Source: Gammaproteobacteria bacterium (GTDB lineage: Bacteria; Gemmatimonadota; Gemmatimonadetes; Longimicrobiales; Gaopeijiaceae). Taken from it: DNA of 64,000 nucleotides. The stretch is taken from NCBI GenBank assembly GCA_028819075.1, contig JAPPMM010000028.1, forward strand, positions 220,732 through 284,731. Reading direction: 5' to 3'. The notes under the pieces were generated by a model. That model saw nothing but the letters and a program-made list of their open reading frames with translations, made no database searches and was not told the DNA's origin. Shown piece by piece: positions 33,939-42,829 of this stretch (position 1 is its first letter; each line of letters opens with the position of its first letter). The translations under genes were made by a program, and so were the position numbers.

Positions 33939-35183
33939 TCAGTCCCGGTGCAGGCGCAGCATCCGCGGATGCTCGACGTCCAGTTCGTCCCGGTAGACGC
34001 CGAGCACGAAGTCCATCCCGACTTCCATGACCGAGAGGTCGGCGGGAATCTCGACGCCGCCCAGCCACGCGCCATCGGGCCCCAGCACCTGCCAGGTTTC
34101 CGGGCCGTCGCCTTCATTCGGCGCCAGGAACGGTCTCAGCCAGATCGCGCCGGTCGGGTCCACCTTCACGTCCGCATAGGCCGGACGGCGGTCGGGGACA
34201 GGCAGATCCTGATAGAACTCCCGGATCATCGGCGGAAGCTCGTCCGGAGCCGCCAGCCGCGCCTCTCGTTCTCGCTCAAACGCAGCCGCGGACAGCTCCA
34301 GCGGGTATCCCGGAATGCGAAGGATGCGGGCCAGCCCGCCGTCGGCCGTCACCTCTTCGACCCGCATGTCGACGGCGTCTCCCAGGAAAATCCTCCCCGC
34401 GTGCGTGGCCACGAAGGCGTCGCGCCCGAAGAGAGGAATACCTGCGAAGGCCCCGCCACCGCTGTTGCGGTGCATGAAGACCTCGTTGCCGGCCGTCACG
34501 CCGATGCTGTCGACCGTCCCTCCGGCCGCGTCAACGCGGAACAGTCCACCCGGCTGTCTGAGCATGGCGCTCTCGCCCTCATACCCGAACATGAAGCGGA
34601 TACGCGTCTCGATGACGATCTCGCCATTCGCGAGATGGACCACAGCGTTTGATTCGGCGATCACGCCGGACGGCAGGGGCACGCTATAGGTTCCGAGCAA
34701 GGCCCGGTCCGGCGCGAAGAAGGTCACGCGTCCATTGGCATCCAGGACGATCAGCGAATCGCCGGCGTTGTCGAATCCCACGATCGCGCGGAACTCGCTG
34801 GGACCATCCCCCTCCCCGCCCAGCGAAGCAGTGTGGTTGCCGTCCGCCGAGTAGATCCGGACCTCGTTCGAGCCCCCGTTGGCCACGGCCAGCGATCCGT
34901 CGCTCAGCCGCCTCATGCCCCGAACCTGGAAGAACTCGTGATTCGGCCCCGAACCGGACGCCGGCAGGTCGAGGACTGGCGCCGACTCGACTCGCCACCC
35001 GTCTGAGTTCGACCAGAGCGGTCGTGCGGATTCGACGATCTCGATGCCCGCGCTGTCTCGAACGACGGTGGAGGAGGTATCGCTCTGCTGGCCGTCTCCG
35101 CCGCAAGCCGCAGCAGAGATCAGAAACAGTGCGGTGAGGACTCGATGACCGTGCCGCCCGATGGGTTCGGCCTCACGCTTCAT
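33939..35183 (-). CDS. 6-bladed beta-propeller lipoprotein
   Basis: A 414-residue predicted lipoprotein (lipobox SAAAC) with repeated NHL-like blades. RRLSDGSLAVANGGSNEVRIY, GEGDGPSEFRAIVGFD, DSLIVLDANGRVTFFAP and GRIFLGDAVDMRVEEV show the alternating strand pattern. The segment before the propeller (VRDSAGIEIVE) is common to this family, which is often multiplied in Gemmatimonadota genomes. The function is unknown, possibly surface binding of ligands. A broken homologue lies at 50241-51342. Confidence 0.85.
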   Translation of the reverse strand: MKREAEPIGRHGHRVLTALFLISAAACGGDGQQSDTSSTVVRDSAGIEIVESARPLWSNSDGWRVESAPVLDLPASGSGPNHEFFQVRGMRRLSDGSLAVANGGSNEVRIYSADGNHTASLGGEGDGPSEFRAIVGFDNAGDSLIVLDANGRVTFFAPDRALLGTYSVPLPSGVIAESNAVVHLANGEIVIETRIRFMFGYEGESAMLRQPGGLFRVDAAGGTVDSIGVTAGNEVFMHRNSGGGAFAGIPLFGRDAFVATHAGRIFLGDAVDMRVEEVTADGGLARILRIPGYPLELSAAAFEREREARLAAPDELPPMIREFYQDLPVPDRRPAYADVKVDPTGAIWLRPFLAPNEGDGPETWQVLGPDGAWLGGVEIPADLSVMEVGMDFVLGVYRDELDVEHPRMLRLHRD

Positions 35184-35256
35184 GATCGTTCAACCCATTC
35201 ATGCGCTTGCAACCCGTGGGCGATCTCCGCCCTCGCGTGGATTCATCCACGGGCCC

Positions 35257-36267
35257 CTAGTTCCAGGACCTTCCCCGCATCCCCTCCACGTCCAGGTTGC
35301 CACCGCTCAGCACACATACGGTGCTGGTTCCCGCCGGCGCATCGACGAGCCCCTGAAGCAGGGCTCCGACCGGAGCGGCGGCGGCGCCCTCGACCACGAC
35401 CTTGGCTCGGGTCATCAGCCAGAGCATGGCGTCGAAGATCTGCGCGTCCGGCAGGGTTACGATCTCGTCGACGAAGCGCGAGACCACCGAGCAGGTGTGG
35501 TTGCCAACCTTCTTGACGCGGAGCCCGTCGATGATGCAGTCGACCTCGTCGAGGACCACGCTTGCGCCCGCCTCCACGCTGCGCTTCATCCCCGGGGCTC
35601 CGGACGACTCCACGCCGATGATCCGAACCGACGGGTTGACGGACTTTGCCGCCATTGAAACGCCCGAGATGAGCCCGCCGCCCCCGATCGGCACGATCAG
35701 CAGTTCGGTCTCCGGCAACTGGTCCATGATCTCGAGCCCGAGGGTCCCCTGTCCCGCGATCAGCTCCGGGTCGTCGAACGGGTGGATGTAGGTCAGACCC
35801 TCGGCTTCCACGAGTTCCAGCGCCTTCTCGTTGGCCTCGTCCCAGATGCTGCCGTGGAGGACGACGCGGGCCCCGTAGCCTTCGGTGGCGGCGATCTTGG
35901 AGCGGGTGGCGTTTTTGGCCATGACCACCACCGCGCGCACGCCGTACTGGCGCGCCGCGAGGGCCACGCCCTGGGAGTGGTTTCCCGCCGAGGAACAGAT
36001 GACGCCGCGGGCACGCTCCTCCTCGCTCAGCCTGGCGATCTTGTTCAGCGGCCCGCGCAGCTTGTAGGAGCCGCCGCGCTGGAAGAGTTCGGCCTTAAGG
36101 CGCACGTCCAGCCCGCACTCCTCGCTGAGCGATCGGCTGGTCAGCATGGGCGTGCGGTAGGCGTAGGGCGCCACGTTCCGGTACGCGGCTTCGAAGTCGG
36201 CCCGGTTGAGGGTCAGGCCGTTGCCGTTGGCCCAAGGCCCGGGTGCCGCGGTGTCCCCCTCCTTCAT
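35257..36267 (-). CDS. Threonine dehydratase / serine-threonine ammonia-lyase-like
   Basis: Fold-type-II PLP enzyme, 336 residues. The Schiff-base Lys is in RGGSYKLRGPLN, the substrate loop is SSAGNHSQGVA, and the phosphate loop is VPIGGGGLISG. It lacks the C-terminal ACT-like regulatory domain, which points to the catabolic type (TdcB-like) rather than biosynthetic IlvA. It converts threonine to 2-oxobutyrate or serine to pyruvate. It is monocistronic, with about 150 unassigned bases upstream. Confidence 0.92.
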   Translation of the reverse strand: MKEGDTAAPGPWANGNGLTLNRADFEAAYRNVAPYAYRTPMLTSRSLSEECGLDVRLKAELFQRGGSYKLRGPLNKIARLSEEERARGVICSSAGNHSQGVALAARQYGVRAVVVMAKNATRSKIAATEGYGARVVLHGSIWDEANEKALELVEAEGLTYIHPFDDPELIAGQGTLGLEIMDQLPETELLIVPIGGGGLISGVSMAAKSVNPSVRIIGVESSGAPGMKRSVEAGASVVLDEVDCIIDGLRVKKVGNHTCSVVSRFVDEIVTLPDAQIFDAMLWLMTRAKVVVEGAAAAPVGALLQGLVDAPAGTSTVCVLSGGNLDVEGMRGRSWN

Positions 36268-36417
36268 GTTCCCGCCCGGCCGGGGATGATGCCGGTACCG
36301 CTGAAAAGGGCGTGATGCATGGAACGACTCCGGCGTGTTGAGCCAGTGCTCAGTGAGCGAGATGGAAAGGGCCGCGGGTAACGCGACGTTGGCGTTGGGC
36401 CGTCCACAATAGACAGG

Positions 36418-37359
36418 TCACCCGGCCAGCGCCAGCAGCCCTATGCCGGCGAAAACGAGCAGGGCTCCAACGGTGCGAATGCGCCCGAACCGCTCTCCCA
36501 GAAGGAGCCATCCCGCCAGGGCTCCGAATACGATGCCCACCTCGCGCGCGGCTCCCGCGTAGCTGATGGGGGCGATCTGGAAGGCCCGAAGAACGAGCGC
36601 ATAGGCCACGAGGGTCATGACCGCGATCATCGCGATGGGACGGAAGTGCGTGCGCAGGACCCGAAAAGTCCGCTTGCCGTCACGCGTCGCCAGCATGCCC
36701 ACGAACGCCAATCCGGAGAGCCCGAACACGAGCACCAGGTACGGCAGCGGGAGCCATTGCCGGACCGCCGCTCCATCCAGCGTCGAGTATACGGAGATGA
36801 AGAATGCGACCATGAATGCTGATCCCGAGCCCCGCGCGTGGGTGCGCAGCTGGCGCCAGCGATGTCCGGCGGGCGTTCGGATGAAGGAATCGGTCCCGGA
36901 CTGGACATCTTCTTCCCCTCTCACTCCCGTCCGCGCCCCGGCTAAACGCGACCAGAGCGGCGCGCCGCCAAGCACGATCAGCCCGCACAGGATCGTTGCG
37001 ATCCCGAGCACCCCGCCCGGGGAGGGTCGCTCGCCCAGGAATAGCACCGCCCACAGCGCGAGCATCGCGGGGGCCGTCCCGCGCGCGACCGGATAGACAA
37101 GCGAGAAGTCGCCGTCTCCGTACGCCCGCGCCAGGCACCCGTAGTACGCCACGTACACGACCGCGCTCGCACCGACGAAGGGCCACACCCCCGCAGGAGG
37201 CGGCCATGCCAGCACCAGGGTCGGGATGAAGATGACGGCACCGAGCAGCATCGCCCACGCCGCGACCAGAACCCGCTCGGTGGAGCGTTTGAGGATCAGA
37301 TTCCACGAGGCGTGCAGGAGTCCTGCGGCCAGGACGAGGGCGAGGGCGGCTACGGGCAC
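36418..37359 (-). CDS. EamA/DMT-superfamily membrane transporter
   Basis: A 313-residue protein with ten predicted helices in two EamA repeats. The first spans AGLLHASWNLILKRSTE to PVARGTAPAMLALWAVLFLGERPS. The second spans VAFFISVYSTLDG to APISYAGAAREVGIVFGALAGWLLLGER. A soluble linker of about 40 residues separates them. Members are typically metabolite exporters or uptake carriers, with no substrate hint here. GTG start. The downstream neighbour is threonine dehydratase; an amino-acid export link is only suggestive. Confidence 0.88.
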   Translation of the reverse strand: MPVAALALVLAAGLLHASWNLILKRSTERVLVAAWAMLLGAVIFIPTLVLAWPPPAGVWPFVGASAVVYVAYYGCLARAYGDGDFSLVYPVARGTAPAMLALWAVLFLGERPSPGGVLGIATILCGLIVLGGAPLWSRLAGARTGVRGEEDVQSGTDSFIRTPAGHRWRQLRTHARGSGSAFMVAFFISVYSTLDGAAVRQWLPLPYLVLVFGLSGLAFVGMLATRDGKRTFRVLRTHFRPIAMIAVMTLVAYALVLRAFQIAPISYAGAAREVGIVFGALAGWLLLGERFGRIRTVGALLVFAGIGLLALAG

Positions 37360-37408
37360 GGCGTGGATCGCTCCTTCAGTGCGGCGGGTTCGTTTTCGCG
37401 GGGCACGG

Positions 37409-38212
37409 CTATGCGAAGCGCGCGCTCATCCACTCCTTCCAGGCGACCTCGCCACGGGCGGCCGCCGCCGGCCCGTCGTCACCGTAGAGGTAGATGCTGA
37501 TCACCACGGTCGCCCGCTCCGCGATCTTGTAGGCACACGCCGCCGCGATTCCCGGAGCCGGCCGGTCGAGCCGGAACAGCACGCAGGGCTGACGCCCACC
37601 GGCCCGAATCTCCGCGAGAACGCCCGCGAGGTCTCCGCTGCCCGATCCGGGGAGCGCCCATGAATCTCCGGGCGTGAGCCCGCCGGAGGCGAGCGCGCCG
37701 GAAAGCGCGTTCCAGGTCTCCTCCACGGACCCGTCCATTTCGCCGTACGCTCGGACGATCGTGGCACGCTGGCCCCTGAAGTGGGTGAGGTACAGCCCCA
37801 GGATGGCGAGGGCCTGCGGCCAGCCGGCTTCGAAGTTCCTGAGCTGGTCGTCCCAGTCGTCGGTGCTGGCGAAGAGGCTGTGCACCACGCGGACGAGGCA
37901 CCGGCCGCCGGCGCGCGCCTCGATGGTCCACTCGGTGGCCGTCGGCGGCCCGTCCGCGCCGCAGTCCCTGCCCTCGTGGCGGAAACGGTGCGGCGCGTCC
38001 CACCCGGTCACCTTCGCGGGGACGTGGTCCATCTGCGAGTCGGTGTGGTACCGGAGCGTACCGCCGATCCGCTCCTCGACATCCGTCGGATAGAACCACG
38101 ACGAGATGCCCGGGCCGGTCGCGATGGCCTCCCAGACTTCCTCCGGGGAGCCGGGAACCTCCGCCTCGGCCTGGATCGAACGGTGGCCGGATGGATCGTG
38201 CTTGATGCTCAT
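37409..38212 (-). CDS. SRPBCC/AHSA1-like domain protein
   Basis: A 267-residue START/AHSA1-type protein. Its first half shows the family signature (IQAEAEVPGSPEEVWEAIATGPGI, then WFYPTDVEERIGGTL and RFRHEG). The second half, IVRAYGEMDGSVEETWNALSG, looks like a divergent second module. Such proteins bind small hydrophobic ligands. The ATG overlaps the stop of the upstream ArsR-like regulator, an arrangement common for regulator/SRPBCC pairs. The same operator should therefore control it. Confidence 0.85.
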   Translation of the reverse strand: MSIKHDPSGHRSIQAEAEVPGSPEEVWEAIATGPGISSWFYPTDVEERIGGTLRYHTDSQMDHVPAKVTGWDAPHRFRHEGRDCGADGPPTATEWTIEARAGGRCLVRVVHSLFASTDDWDDQLRNFEAGWPQALAILGLYLTHFRGQRATIVRAYGEMDGSVEETWNALSGALASGGLTPGDSWALPGSGSGDLAGVLAEIRAGGRQPCVLFRLDRPAPGIAAACAYKIAERATVVISIYLYGDDGPAAAARGEVAWKEWMSARFA

Positions 38213-38811
38213 GATGCCTCCTGGGCGGATGGATCCCCCGGCGCCGGATGGGCGACGATCACCAGGCGGTGAAGCCGTCCGCCGGGGGCGGAATCGTCGT
38301 GATGGCGCCGAACCAGTTCGGAAACCGCAGCGATCAGCTCCTCGCTGAACCGCGCGCGGGCCTGCGGAGACCGGAACCGGATCTCGGTGTCGATGGAAAG
38401 GGTGGCGAGCCGTTTTCCCGTTTCGGCCGAACGGCGCAGCAGCGCGCTCCCCTCGCGCACGATGCGCGCGGCGAGCGCAATGAGGTAGCTCGCGGACAGC
38501 CGGTCGCGCGTCCGCTCCGGGTCACTCGCCACCGGCCCGAGCGCCGCCGGACTCACCACGTAGGAGCGGGCGGTCGCCACCAGCAGGCGCTCGGTCAGGC
38601 CGCCCCACCGGCGTTCCTCCGCGACCCGCACGAGCCCGTGCTTCTCCAGCGCCCGGAGGTGGTAGTTGACCTTCTGCCGAGGGAGTCCGAGGCGGGCCGC
38701 GAGCGTGGCCGCCGAGGCCGGCTCCGCCAGCTCGGAAAGGAGCCGGGCCCGTTTCGGGTCCAGGGTGACGACCGCGGCGGCGGGCTCCTCGATGACGGCA
38801 ACGTCGAGCAT
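38209..38811 (-). CDS. ArsR-like winged-helix transcriptional regulator
   Basis: A 200-residue regulator. Its helix-turn-helix lies around residues 20-75 (ARLLSELAEPASAATLAARLG, then QKVNYHLRALEKHGLVRVAEER). The C-terminal half is helical and may bind a ligand or form the dimer. ATG 38811 is preferred over an upstream TTG at 38847, because that codon lies inside a perfect operator palindrome. The gene is cotranscribed with the SRPBCC gene by an ATGA overlap. Confidence 0.88.
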   Translation of the reverse strand: MLDVAVIEEPAAAVVTLDPKRARLLSELAEPASAATLAARLGLPRQKVNYHLRALEKHGLVRVAEERRWGGLTERLLVATARSYVVSPAALGPVASDPERTRDRLSASYLIALAARIVREGSALLRRSAETGKRLATLSIDTEIRFRSPQARARFSEELIAAVSELVRRHHDDSAPGGRLHRLVIVAHPAPGDPSAQEAS

Positions 38812-38817
38812 GGCCGG

Positions 38818-38847
38818 AATTAACGCATTGACAAGTTTATTTGTCAA
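38818..38847 (-). promoter_or_regulatory. Promoter/operator of the ArsR-SRPBCC unit
   Basis: On the minus strand TTGACA (38847-38842) is followed after 17 bases by GTTAAT, a good -35/-10 pair. The palindrome TTGACAA-6 bases-TTGTCAA (38828-38847) covers the -35 and spacer, so a bound regulator would block polymerase. The ATG lies 7-8 bases past the -10, which implies a leaderless or almost leaderless transcript. Confidence 0.75.
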
Positions 38848-38946
38848 GACCTCGTGATCCAGCCCTACGAGCCCCCCCGAGGGGCAATCTTCAGGCGTTC
38901 ACGATTTCGGATCACGCGTTGGGCCCGACGCCACTCTCTTTGAAGC

Positions 38947-39525
38947 TCACAGGAATCGCGGCACCTCACGTCGATACCGTTCGTACTCCTCCCCGTATTG
39001 CTCCTTCAGCCACACCTCTTCGCTGAGGGGCGCGATGATGAACCACAGGGCGAGGAGCGCATGGGTAATCCAGAGGAGTTGCGAGTTGGCGATGATGCTC
39101 AGCCCCAGGAGGAGGACGGTGTCGCCGACGTATTGCGGGTTGCGCGTGAACCGATAGGGGCCGGAGGGAAGGAAGCCGTCCTTGACGCCCGTCGAGTTCG
39201 TCCACCCGATCGTGGCGATTCCCCAGAACGCCAGCAGGCCGCCCAGCAGAGCCAGCGGGATTCCGAGGAGAAACCGCAGGCCGCCGCCAAGGATCCAGGA
39301 GTTCCAGTCCAGAAACAGCAGGCACGCGTTGAGTGCGATGGCCGCAGACCACCCGATCCAGGTCAGGACATATTGCCAGGAGCCTCGTCCGGGCGGGGGC
39401 CAGACTCGGCGATCCGGCCAGACCACGGACCAGACGACGGTGGCCAGCAGAATAAATATGACTATGATATTTGTCAAGAATATTATTGTTGTCAATGTAT
39501 AATCTATAATCATATTTATTGTCAT
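38947..39525 (-). CDS. Isoprenylcysteine carboxyl methyltransferase-like membrane protein
   Basis: A 192-residue membrane methyltransferase of the ICMT/PEMT type, with about five helices. The SAM-binding signature is in GPYRFTRNPQYVGDTVLLLG, and the C-terminal EVWLKEQYGEEYERYRREVPRF is diagnostic. The first 30 codons are strikingly AT-rich (MTINMIIDYTLTTIIFL), unlike the rest of the gene. This suggests either a promoter region read as coding or a recent N-terminal replacement; ATG 39513 (MIIDYTL) is an alternative start. It begins 9 bases after the FAD oxidase gene. Confidence 0.85.
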   Translation of the reverse strand: MTINMIIDYTLTTIIFLTNIIVIFILLATVVWSVVWPDRRVWPPPGRGSWQYVLTWIGWSAAIALNACLLFLDWNSWILGGGLRFLLGIPLALLGGLLAFWGIATIGWTNSTGVKDGFLPSGPYRFTRNPQYVGDTVLLLGLSIIANSQLLWITHALLALWFIIAPLSEEVWLKEQYGEEYERYRREVPRFL

Positions 39526-39548
39526 TCCTCAATATTATTGACTATGAT
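39459..39548. repeat. AT-rich patch with short direct repeats
   Basis: TGACTATGAT occurs at 39459-39468 and 39539-39548, and AATATTATTG occurs twice between them and at the edge. The surrounding 115 bases are mostly A/T in an otherwise very GC-rich window. It covers the 5' end of the ICMT-like gene and the 3' end of the FAD oxidase. Confidence 0.6.
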
Positions 39549-40974
39549 GGTCACGCGTGCCGAACATGGTTTCGTCGAGAAACCGATTCCGGAACACGCC
39601 CCGCGGGTCGAACTGCGCGCTGATCGCCCGGAAGGGGGCGAGGCCCGGATAGCTGTCCTCGATCTGTCCCGCCTCAAGCGGATACCATTTCCCCCAATGC
39701 AGCCGGGCGCCCAGTGTTCGAGCCATGGTCGTGGCTAAGAAGCGGGCGACGTTCTGGAAGGGCCGCCGGGGCTCGGTAAAGGTGATCAGGCTGATGGCGT
39801 ACCAGTCCTGCTCTTCCATTCCGTGGCAGGATGCCATCGAGATCAGCGTGTCGTCAGGAGGGACGCGCCGGACGCAAATCGGATAGTGATGGCTGTATGA
39901 ACCCCGAATCCTCTCGAAGGAATCCCGCATGTCCAGGGCCCGGATCCGGTCGTGCACGCCGGCCGATACCTCGTAGTCGGCGTCGTCGGCCACACGCAGA
40001 ACCTCCGATACGAAGTCGAGCGCCGGCCCGAGCTGGTCGCGCAGCACAAAGACCTCCATCTCCAGATGACGGAAGAGGTCGTGGCGCATGAGGAGCTGCC
40101 GGTCGCTGCGGTCGGTGACCTGCCACTTCGGGACGATGCAGGCGGGGAGCAGATGTCGATGCAGGACATCCACCAGGCGCTGGCTTCGCAGCAGCGAGGC
40201 GGTAAGCTTGATGCCCAGATGAAGCAGTACGTCGATGACGACCAGCCAATACACCCGGTAGAGCATGGCGGCGCCCGAGCGGCGGTTACCCGGGGCCACG
40301 CTCCGCTCGTGCTCCAGATACGACCAGGTGTGCGGCATGAGATAGAACTGCTGCAGAGGCGCGGTCGACTCGTTCTCCAGGACGGCGTCCAGATTCGGGC
40401 GCCAGACGCATCGTTCACGAACGTGGTACTGCGGCACGCACGTCACGGTGACTTCGACGACCACGCCGAGCGCCCCAACGGAGCATCGAGCCGCCCGCAG
40501 GGCCTGGCCGGAATCGACCGTGCGCACCTCCGCCTTCCCCTCTGCGTCGTAACAGGCGATGCGCATGGATTCGACGTAATGGGACATCGAGTGCCTTCCC
40601 GACCCGTGCGTCCCCGTGGCGATCGCGCCTGCCACGGTCTGGCGGGCGATCAGGCCGATGGACGGGAGGGTGAGTCCGCGGGGCGCAAGATGCGCCAGGA
40701 CATCGGCGATGCGGCATCCTCCACCCACGGAGGCCCGGCGGCGGTCGGTGTGAACGCGTATCCACCGAAGGTGGCGCAAGTCCAGGAGCGCATCGGATGT
40801 CTCGATGCCCCCGTTCCAGGAATGGCCCGCGCCGATGACGCGGACCGTCCCGGTCCGGTGCTCGTCGAGGATGCGCAACACGTCCTCTTCATCCTTGGGC
40901 AGGTATCGACTGCGCGGCTGAAAAAAAATGTTCCGACCGAAGTTCCGTACGCGCGAGGCGCGCCTCGGCTGCAC
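39535..40974 (-). CDS. FAD-linked sugar-1,4-lactone oxidase (ALO/GULO-like)
   Basis: A 479-residue VAO-family flavoprotein. The N-terminal FAD domain has VRVIGAGHSWNGG, SVGGGCRIADVL and AGAIATGTHGSGR. The C-terminal ALO domain has the HWGKWYPL motif, near the active site in arabinonolactone and gulonolactone oxidases, and the end FRNRFLDE. Covalent FAD linkage cannot be inferred; the usual HSW/HSxN position reads GAGHSW, so His is present. It oxidises aldonolactones or sugar alcohols. The GTG start lies 2 bases after the ABC ATPase stop. Confidence 0.87.
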   Translation of the reverse strand: MQPRRASRVRNFGRNIFFQPRSRYLPKDEEDVLRILDEHRTGTVRVIGAGHSWNGGIETSDALLDLRHLRWIRVHTDRRRASVGGGCRIADVLAHLAPRGLTLPSIGLIARQTVAGAIATGTHGSGRHSMSHYVESMRIACYDAEGKAEVRTVDSGQALRAARCSVGALGVVVEVTVTCVPQYHVRERCVWRPNLDAVLENESTAPLQQFYLMPHTWSYLEHERSVAPGNRRSGAAMLYRVYWLVVIDVLLHLGIKLTASLLRSQRLVDVLHRHLLPACIVPKWQVTDRSDRQLLMRHDLFRHLEMEVFVLRDQLGPALDFVSEVLRVADDADYEVSAGVHDRIRALDMRDSFERIRGSYSHHYPICVRRVPPDDTLISMASCHGMEEQDWYAISLITFTEPRRPFQNVARFLATTMARTLGARLHWGKWYPLEAGQIEDSYPGLAPFRAISAQFDPRGVFRNRFLDETMFGTRDHHSQ

Positions 40975-40976
40975 GG

Positions 40977-41774
40977 CTACGACCGCCCGGGCCTTCGAGG
41001 CAGCGAAGACAGGAGCGTGCGCGTGTACGGGTGTCCCGGCGCGCGGAAGAGCGCCTCGGCCGACGCCATCTCGACGATCCTGCCTTCATTCATGACCGCG
41101 ACCCGATCGCACAGGTGCTTGACCATCCTAAGATCATGGGAGATGAAGAGATAGGTCAGCCCGAACTCTTCCTGAAGATCCGCGAGAAGGTTGACGATCT
41201 GGGCCTGGATGGAGATGTCCAGCGACGAAATGGGCTCGTCGCAGACGATCAGGTCCGGCTTCAGGGCGAGAGCGCGCGCGATGCCGACCCGCTGGCGCTG
41301 ACCGCCCGAGAACTCGTGCGGCAGGCGTCCGGCGAGCTTCGGGTCCAACCCGACGATGCTCATGAGTTCCGCGACTCGGTCCTGTCGCTGCCCGCGGGTC
41401 ATGCTCCCGTGCTCGCGCAGGGGCTCCGCGATGGAGCGGCCGACGCTCAGGCGTGGATTCAGCGACGAATGGGTGTCCTGGAAGATCATCTGCATGCGCG
41501 GACGGAGTGCGCGGAGCTCTGCCGGGGATATGGCTGTGAGATCGACGCCGTCGAAAACGATGCGCCCCGACGTGGGCTCGGTGAGCCGGAGGATGGTGCG
41601 GGCGACGGTGGTTTTGCCGCAGCCGCTCTCTCCCACCAGGCCGAGCGTCTCGCCGCGATGCAGCCGGAAGCTGACGCCATCGACTGCGCGCACCGACCCG
41701 GCCCTGCGCTGCATCATTCCGCGACGCACGGGGAAGTGCTTTTTGAGGCCGATGACTTCGAGGAGGGGAGTCAT
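40977..41774 (-). CDS. dppF: Oligopeptide/dipeptide ABC transporter ATPase (DppF/OppF)
   Basis: A 265-residue ATPase with Walker [10 protein letters not shown], signature [15 protein letters not shown] and Walker [13 protein letters not shown]. The C-terminal oligopeptide-type extension contains [13 protein letters not shown]. It pairs with DppD, whose stop overlaps this ATG by 4 bases. The matching permeases (DppB, DppC) lie 7-9 kb upstream in the same strand run. Confidence 0.9.
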   Translation of the reverse strand: MTPLLEVIGLKKHFPVRRGMMQRRAGSVRAVDGVSFRLHRGETLGLVGESGCGKTTVARTILRLTEPTSGRIVFDGVDLTAISPAELRALRPRMQMIFQDTHSSLNPRLSVGRSIAEPLREHGSMTRGQRQDRVAELMSIVGLDPKLAGRLPHEFSGGQRQRVGIARALALKPDLIVCDEPISSLDISIQAQIVNLLADLQEEFGLTYLFISHDLRMVKHLCDRVAVMNEGRIVEMASAEALFRAPGHPYTRTLLSSLPRRPGRS

Positions 41775-42829
41775 CCGTCCCACCAGCAGGCGGCGCGCGC
41801 ACCGGCGTCCGCCGAGAACGCCAGTTTCTCGCTCGAACGCGCCCGCTGCTCACCCAACGGCGCCCCCTTCCCCGCTGGAAGCAGCGGAGGTCTCTCCCGA
41901 ATGCAGCGGTCGAAGGCGTGCGGGCACCGCGCCGCGAAAGCGCACCCCACCGGGAGTCGCGTCATGTCGGGCGGCTGACCCGGAATCGCAGTCAGGCGCC
42001 CTCCGCCTTCCCCGCCGAGCGCGGGCAGCGAGGCCAGAAGGCCCCGGGTGTAGGGATGGGCCGGCGCGGCGAACAGGCGCCGGGCACCGGCCGTCTCCAC
42101 GATCGACCCTCCGTACATCACCGCGACCCGGTCGGCCAGGTTCGCCACAACGCTCAGATCGTGGGTGATCCAGATCATCGCCATCTCGCGCGTTGCCCGC
42201 AGTTCGGAGACCAGGTCGAGGATCTGCGCCTGGATGGTGGCATCCAGTGCGGTTGTGGGCTCGTCGGCGATGAGGAGGCTGGGCTCGCAGGCCAGCGCGA
42301 TGGCGATCATGACCCGCTGGCACATGCCGCCCGAGAACTGGTGCGGGTAGTCGTCGAACCGGGAGCCCGGCCGCGGGATGCCGACCGACCCGAGCAGCTC
42401 TATCGCGCGGTCGCGGGCGGCGCGGCGCCCCAGGCGGAGGTGCACCTCCAGGCTCTCGGTCAGTTGCCGGCCGATGGTGAGCACTGGATTGAGGGATGCG
42501 CGCGGGTCCTGAAAGATCATCCCGATCTCGGGTCCGCGCACACGTCTCATTTCTTCATCGTCGAGCCCCAGCAGGTCCCGGCCCTTGAAGCTAACCTCGT
42601 CGGCGCGGACGCGGGTGCGGTGCGGCGGCAACAGCCGGAGCACGGAGAGCATGGAGGCGGTCTTGCCGCACCCGCTTTCCCCCACCAGGGCAAGCGCCTC
42701 GCCCCGGCGGACGGAGAAGCTCACGTCGTTGACCGCATGCACGAGGCCCCGATCAGAGAGGAACCGCGTATGGAGGCCACGAACCCGGAGCAGGTCGAGG
42801 GAAATGTCTTCGGGAGGCTCGGGTGTCAT
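41771..42829 (-). CDS. dppD: Oligopeptide/dipeptide ABC transporter ATPase (DppD/OppD)
   Basis: A 352-residue ATPase. It has Walker [11 protein letters not shown], signature SGGMCQRVM (Cys where Arg is usual), Walker [13 protein letters not shown] and the oligopeptide C-terminal motif [18 protein letters not shown] Cys-containing segment follows ([15 protein letters not shown]), typical of OppD/F Fe-S-like tails. The start overlaps the stop of the Gfo/Idh/MocA gene. Confidence 0.9.
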   Translation of the reverse strand: MTPEPPEDISLDLLRVRGLHTRFLSDRGLVHAVNDVSFSVRRGEALALVGESGCGKTASMLSVLRLLPPHRTRVRADEVSFKGRDLLGLDDEEMRRVRGPEIGMIFQDPRASLNPVLTIGRQLTESLEVHLRLGRRAARDRAIELLGSVGIPRPGSRFDDYPHQFSGGMCQRVMIAIALACEPSLLIADEPTTALDATIQAQILDLVSELRATREMAMIWITHDLSVVANLADRVAVMYGGSIVETAGARRLFAAPAHPYTRGLLASLPALGGEGGGRLTAIPGQPPDMTRLPVGCAFAARCPHAFDRCIRERPPLLPAGKGAPLGEQRARSSEKLAFSADAGARAACWWDG

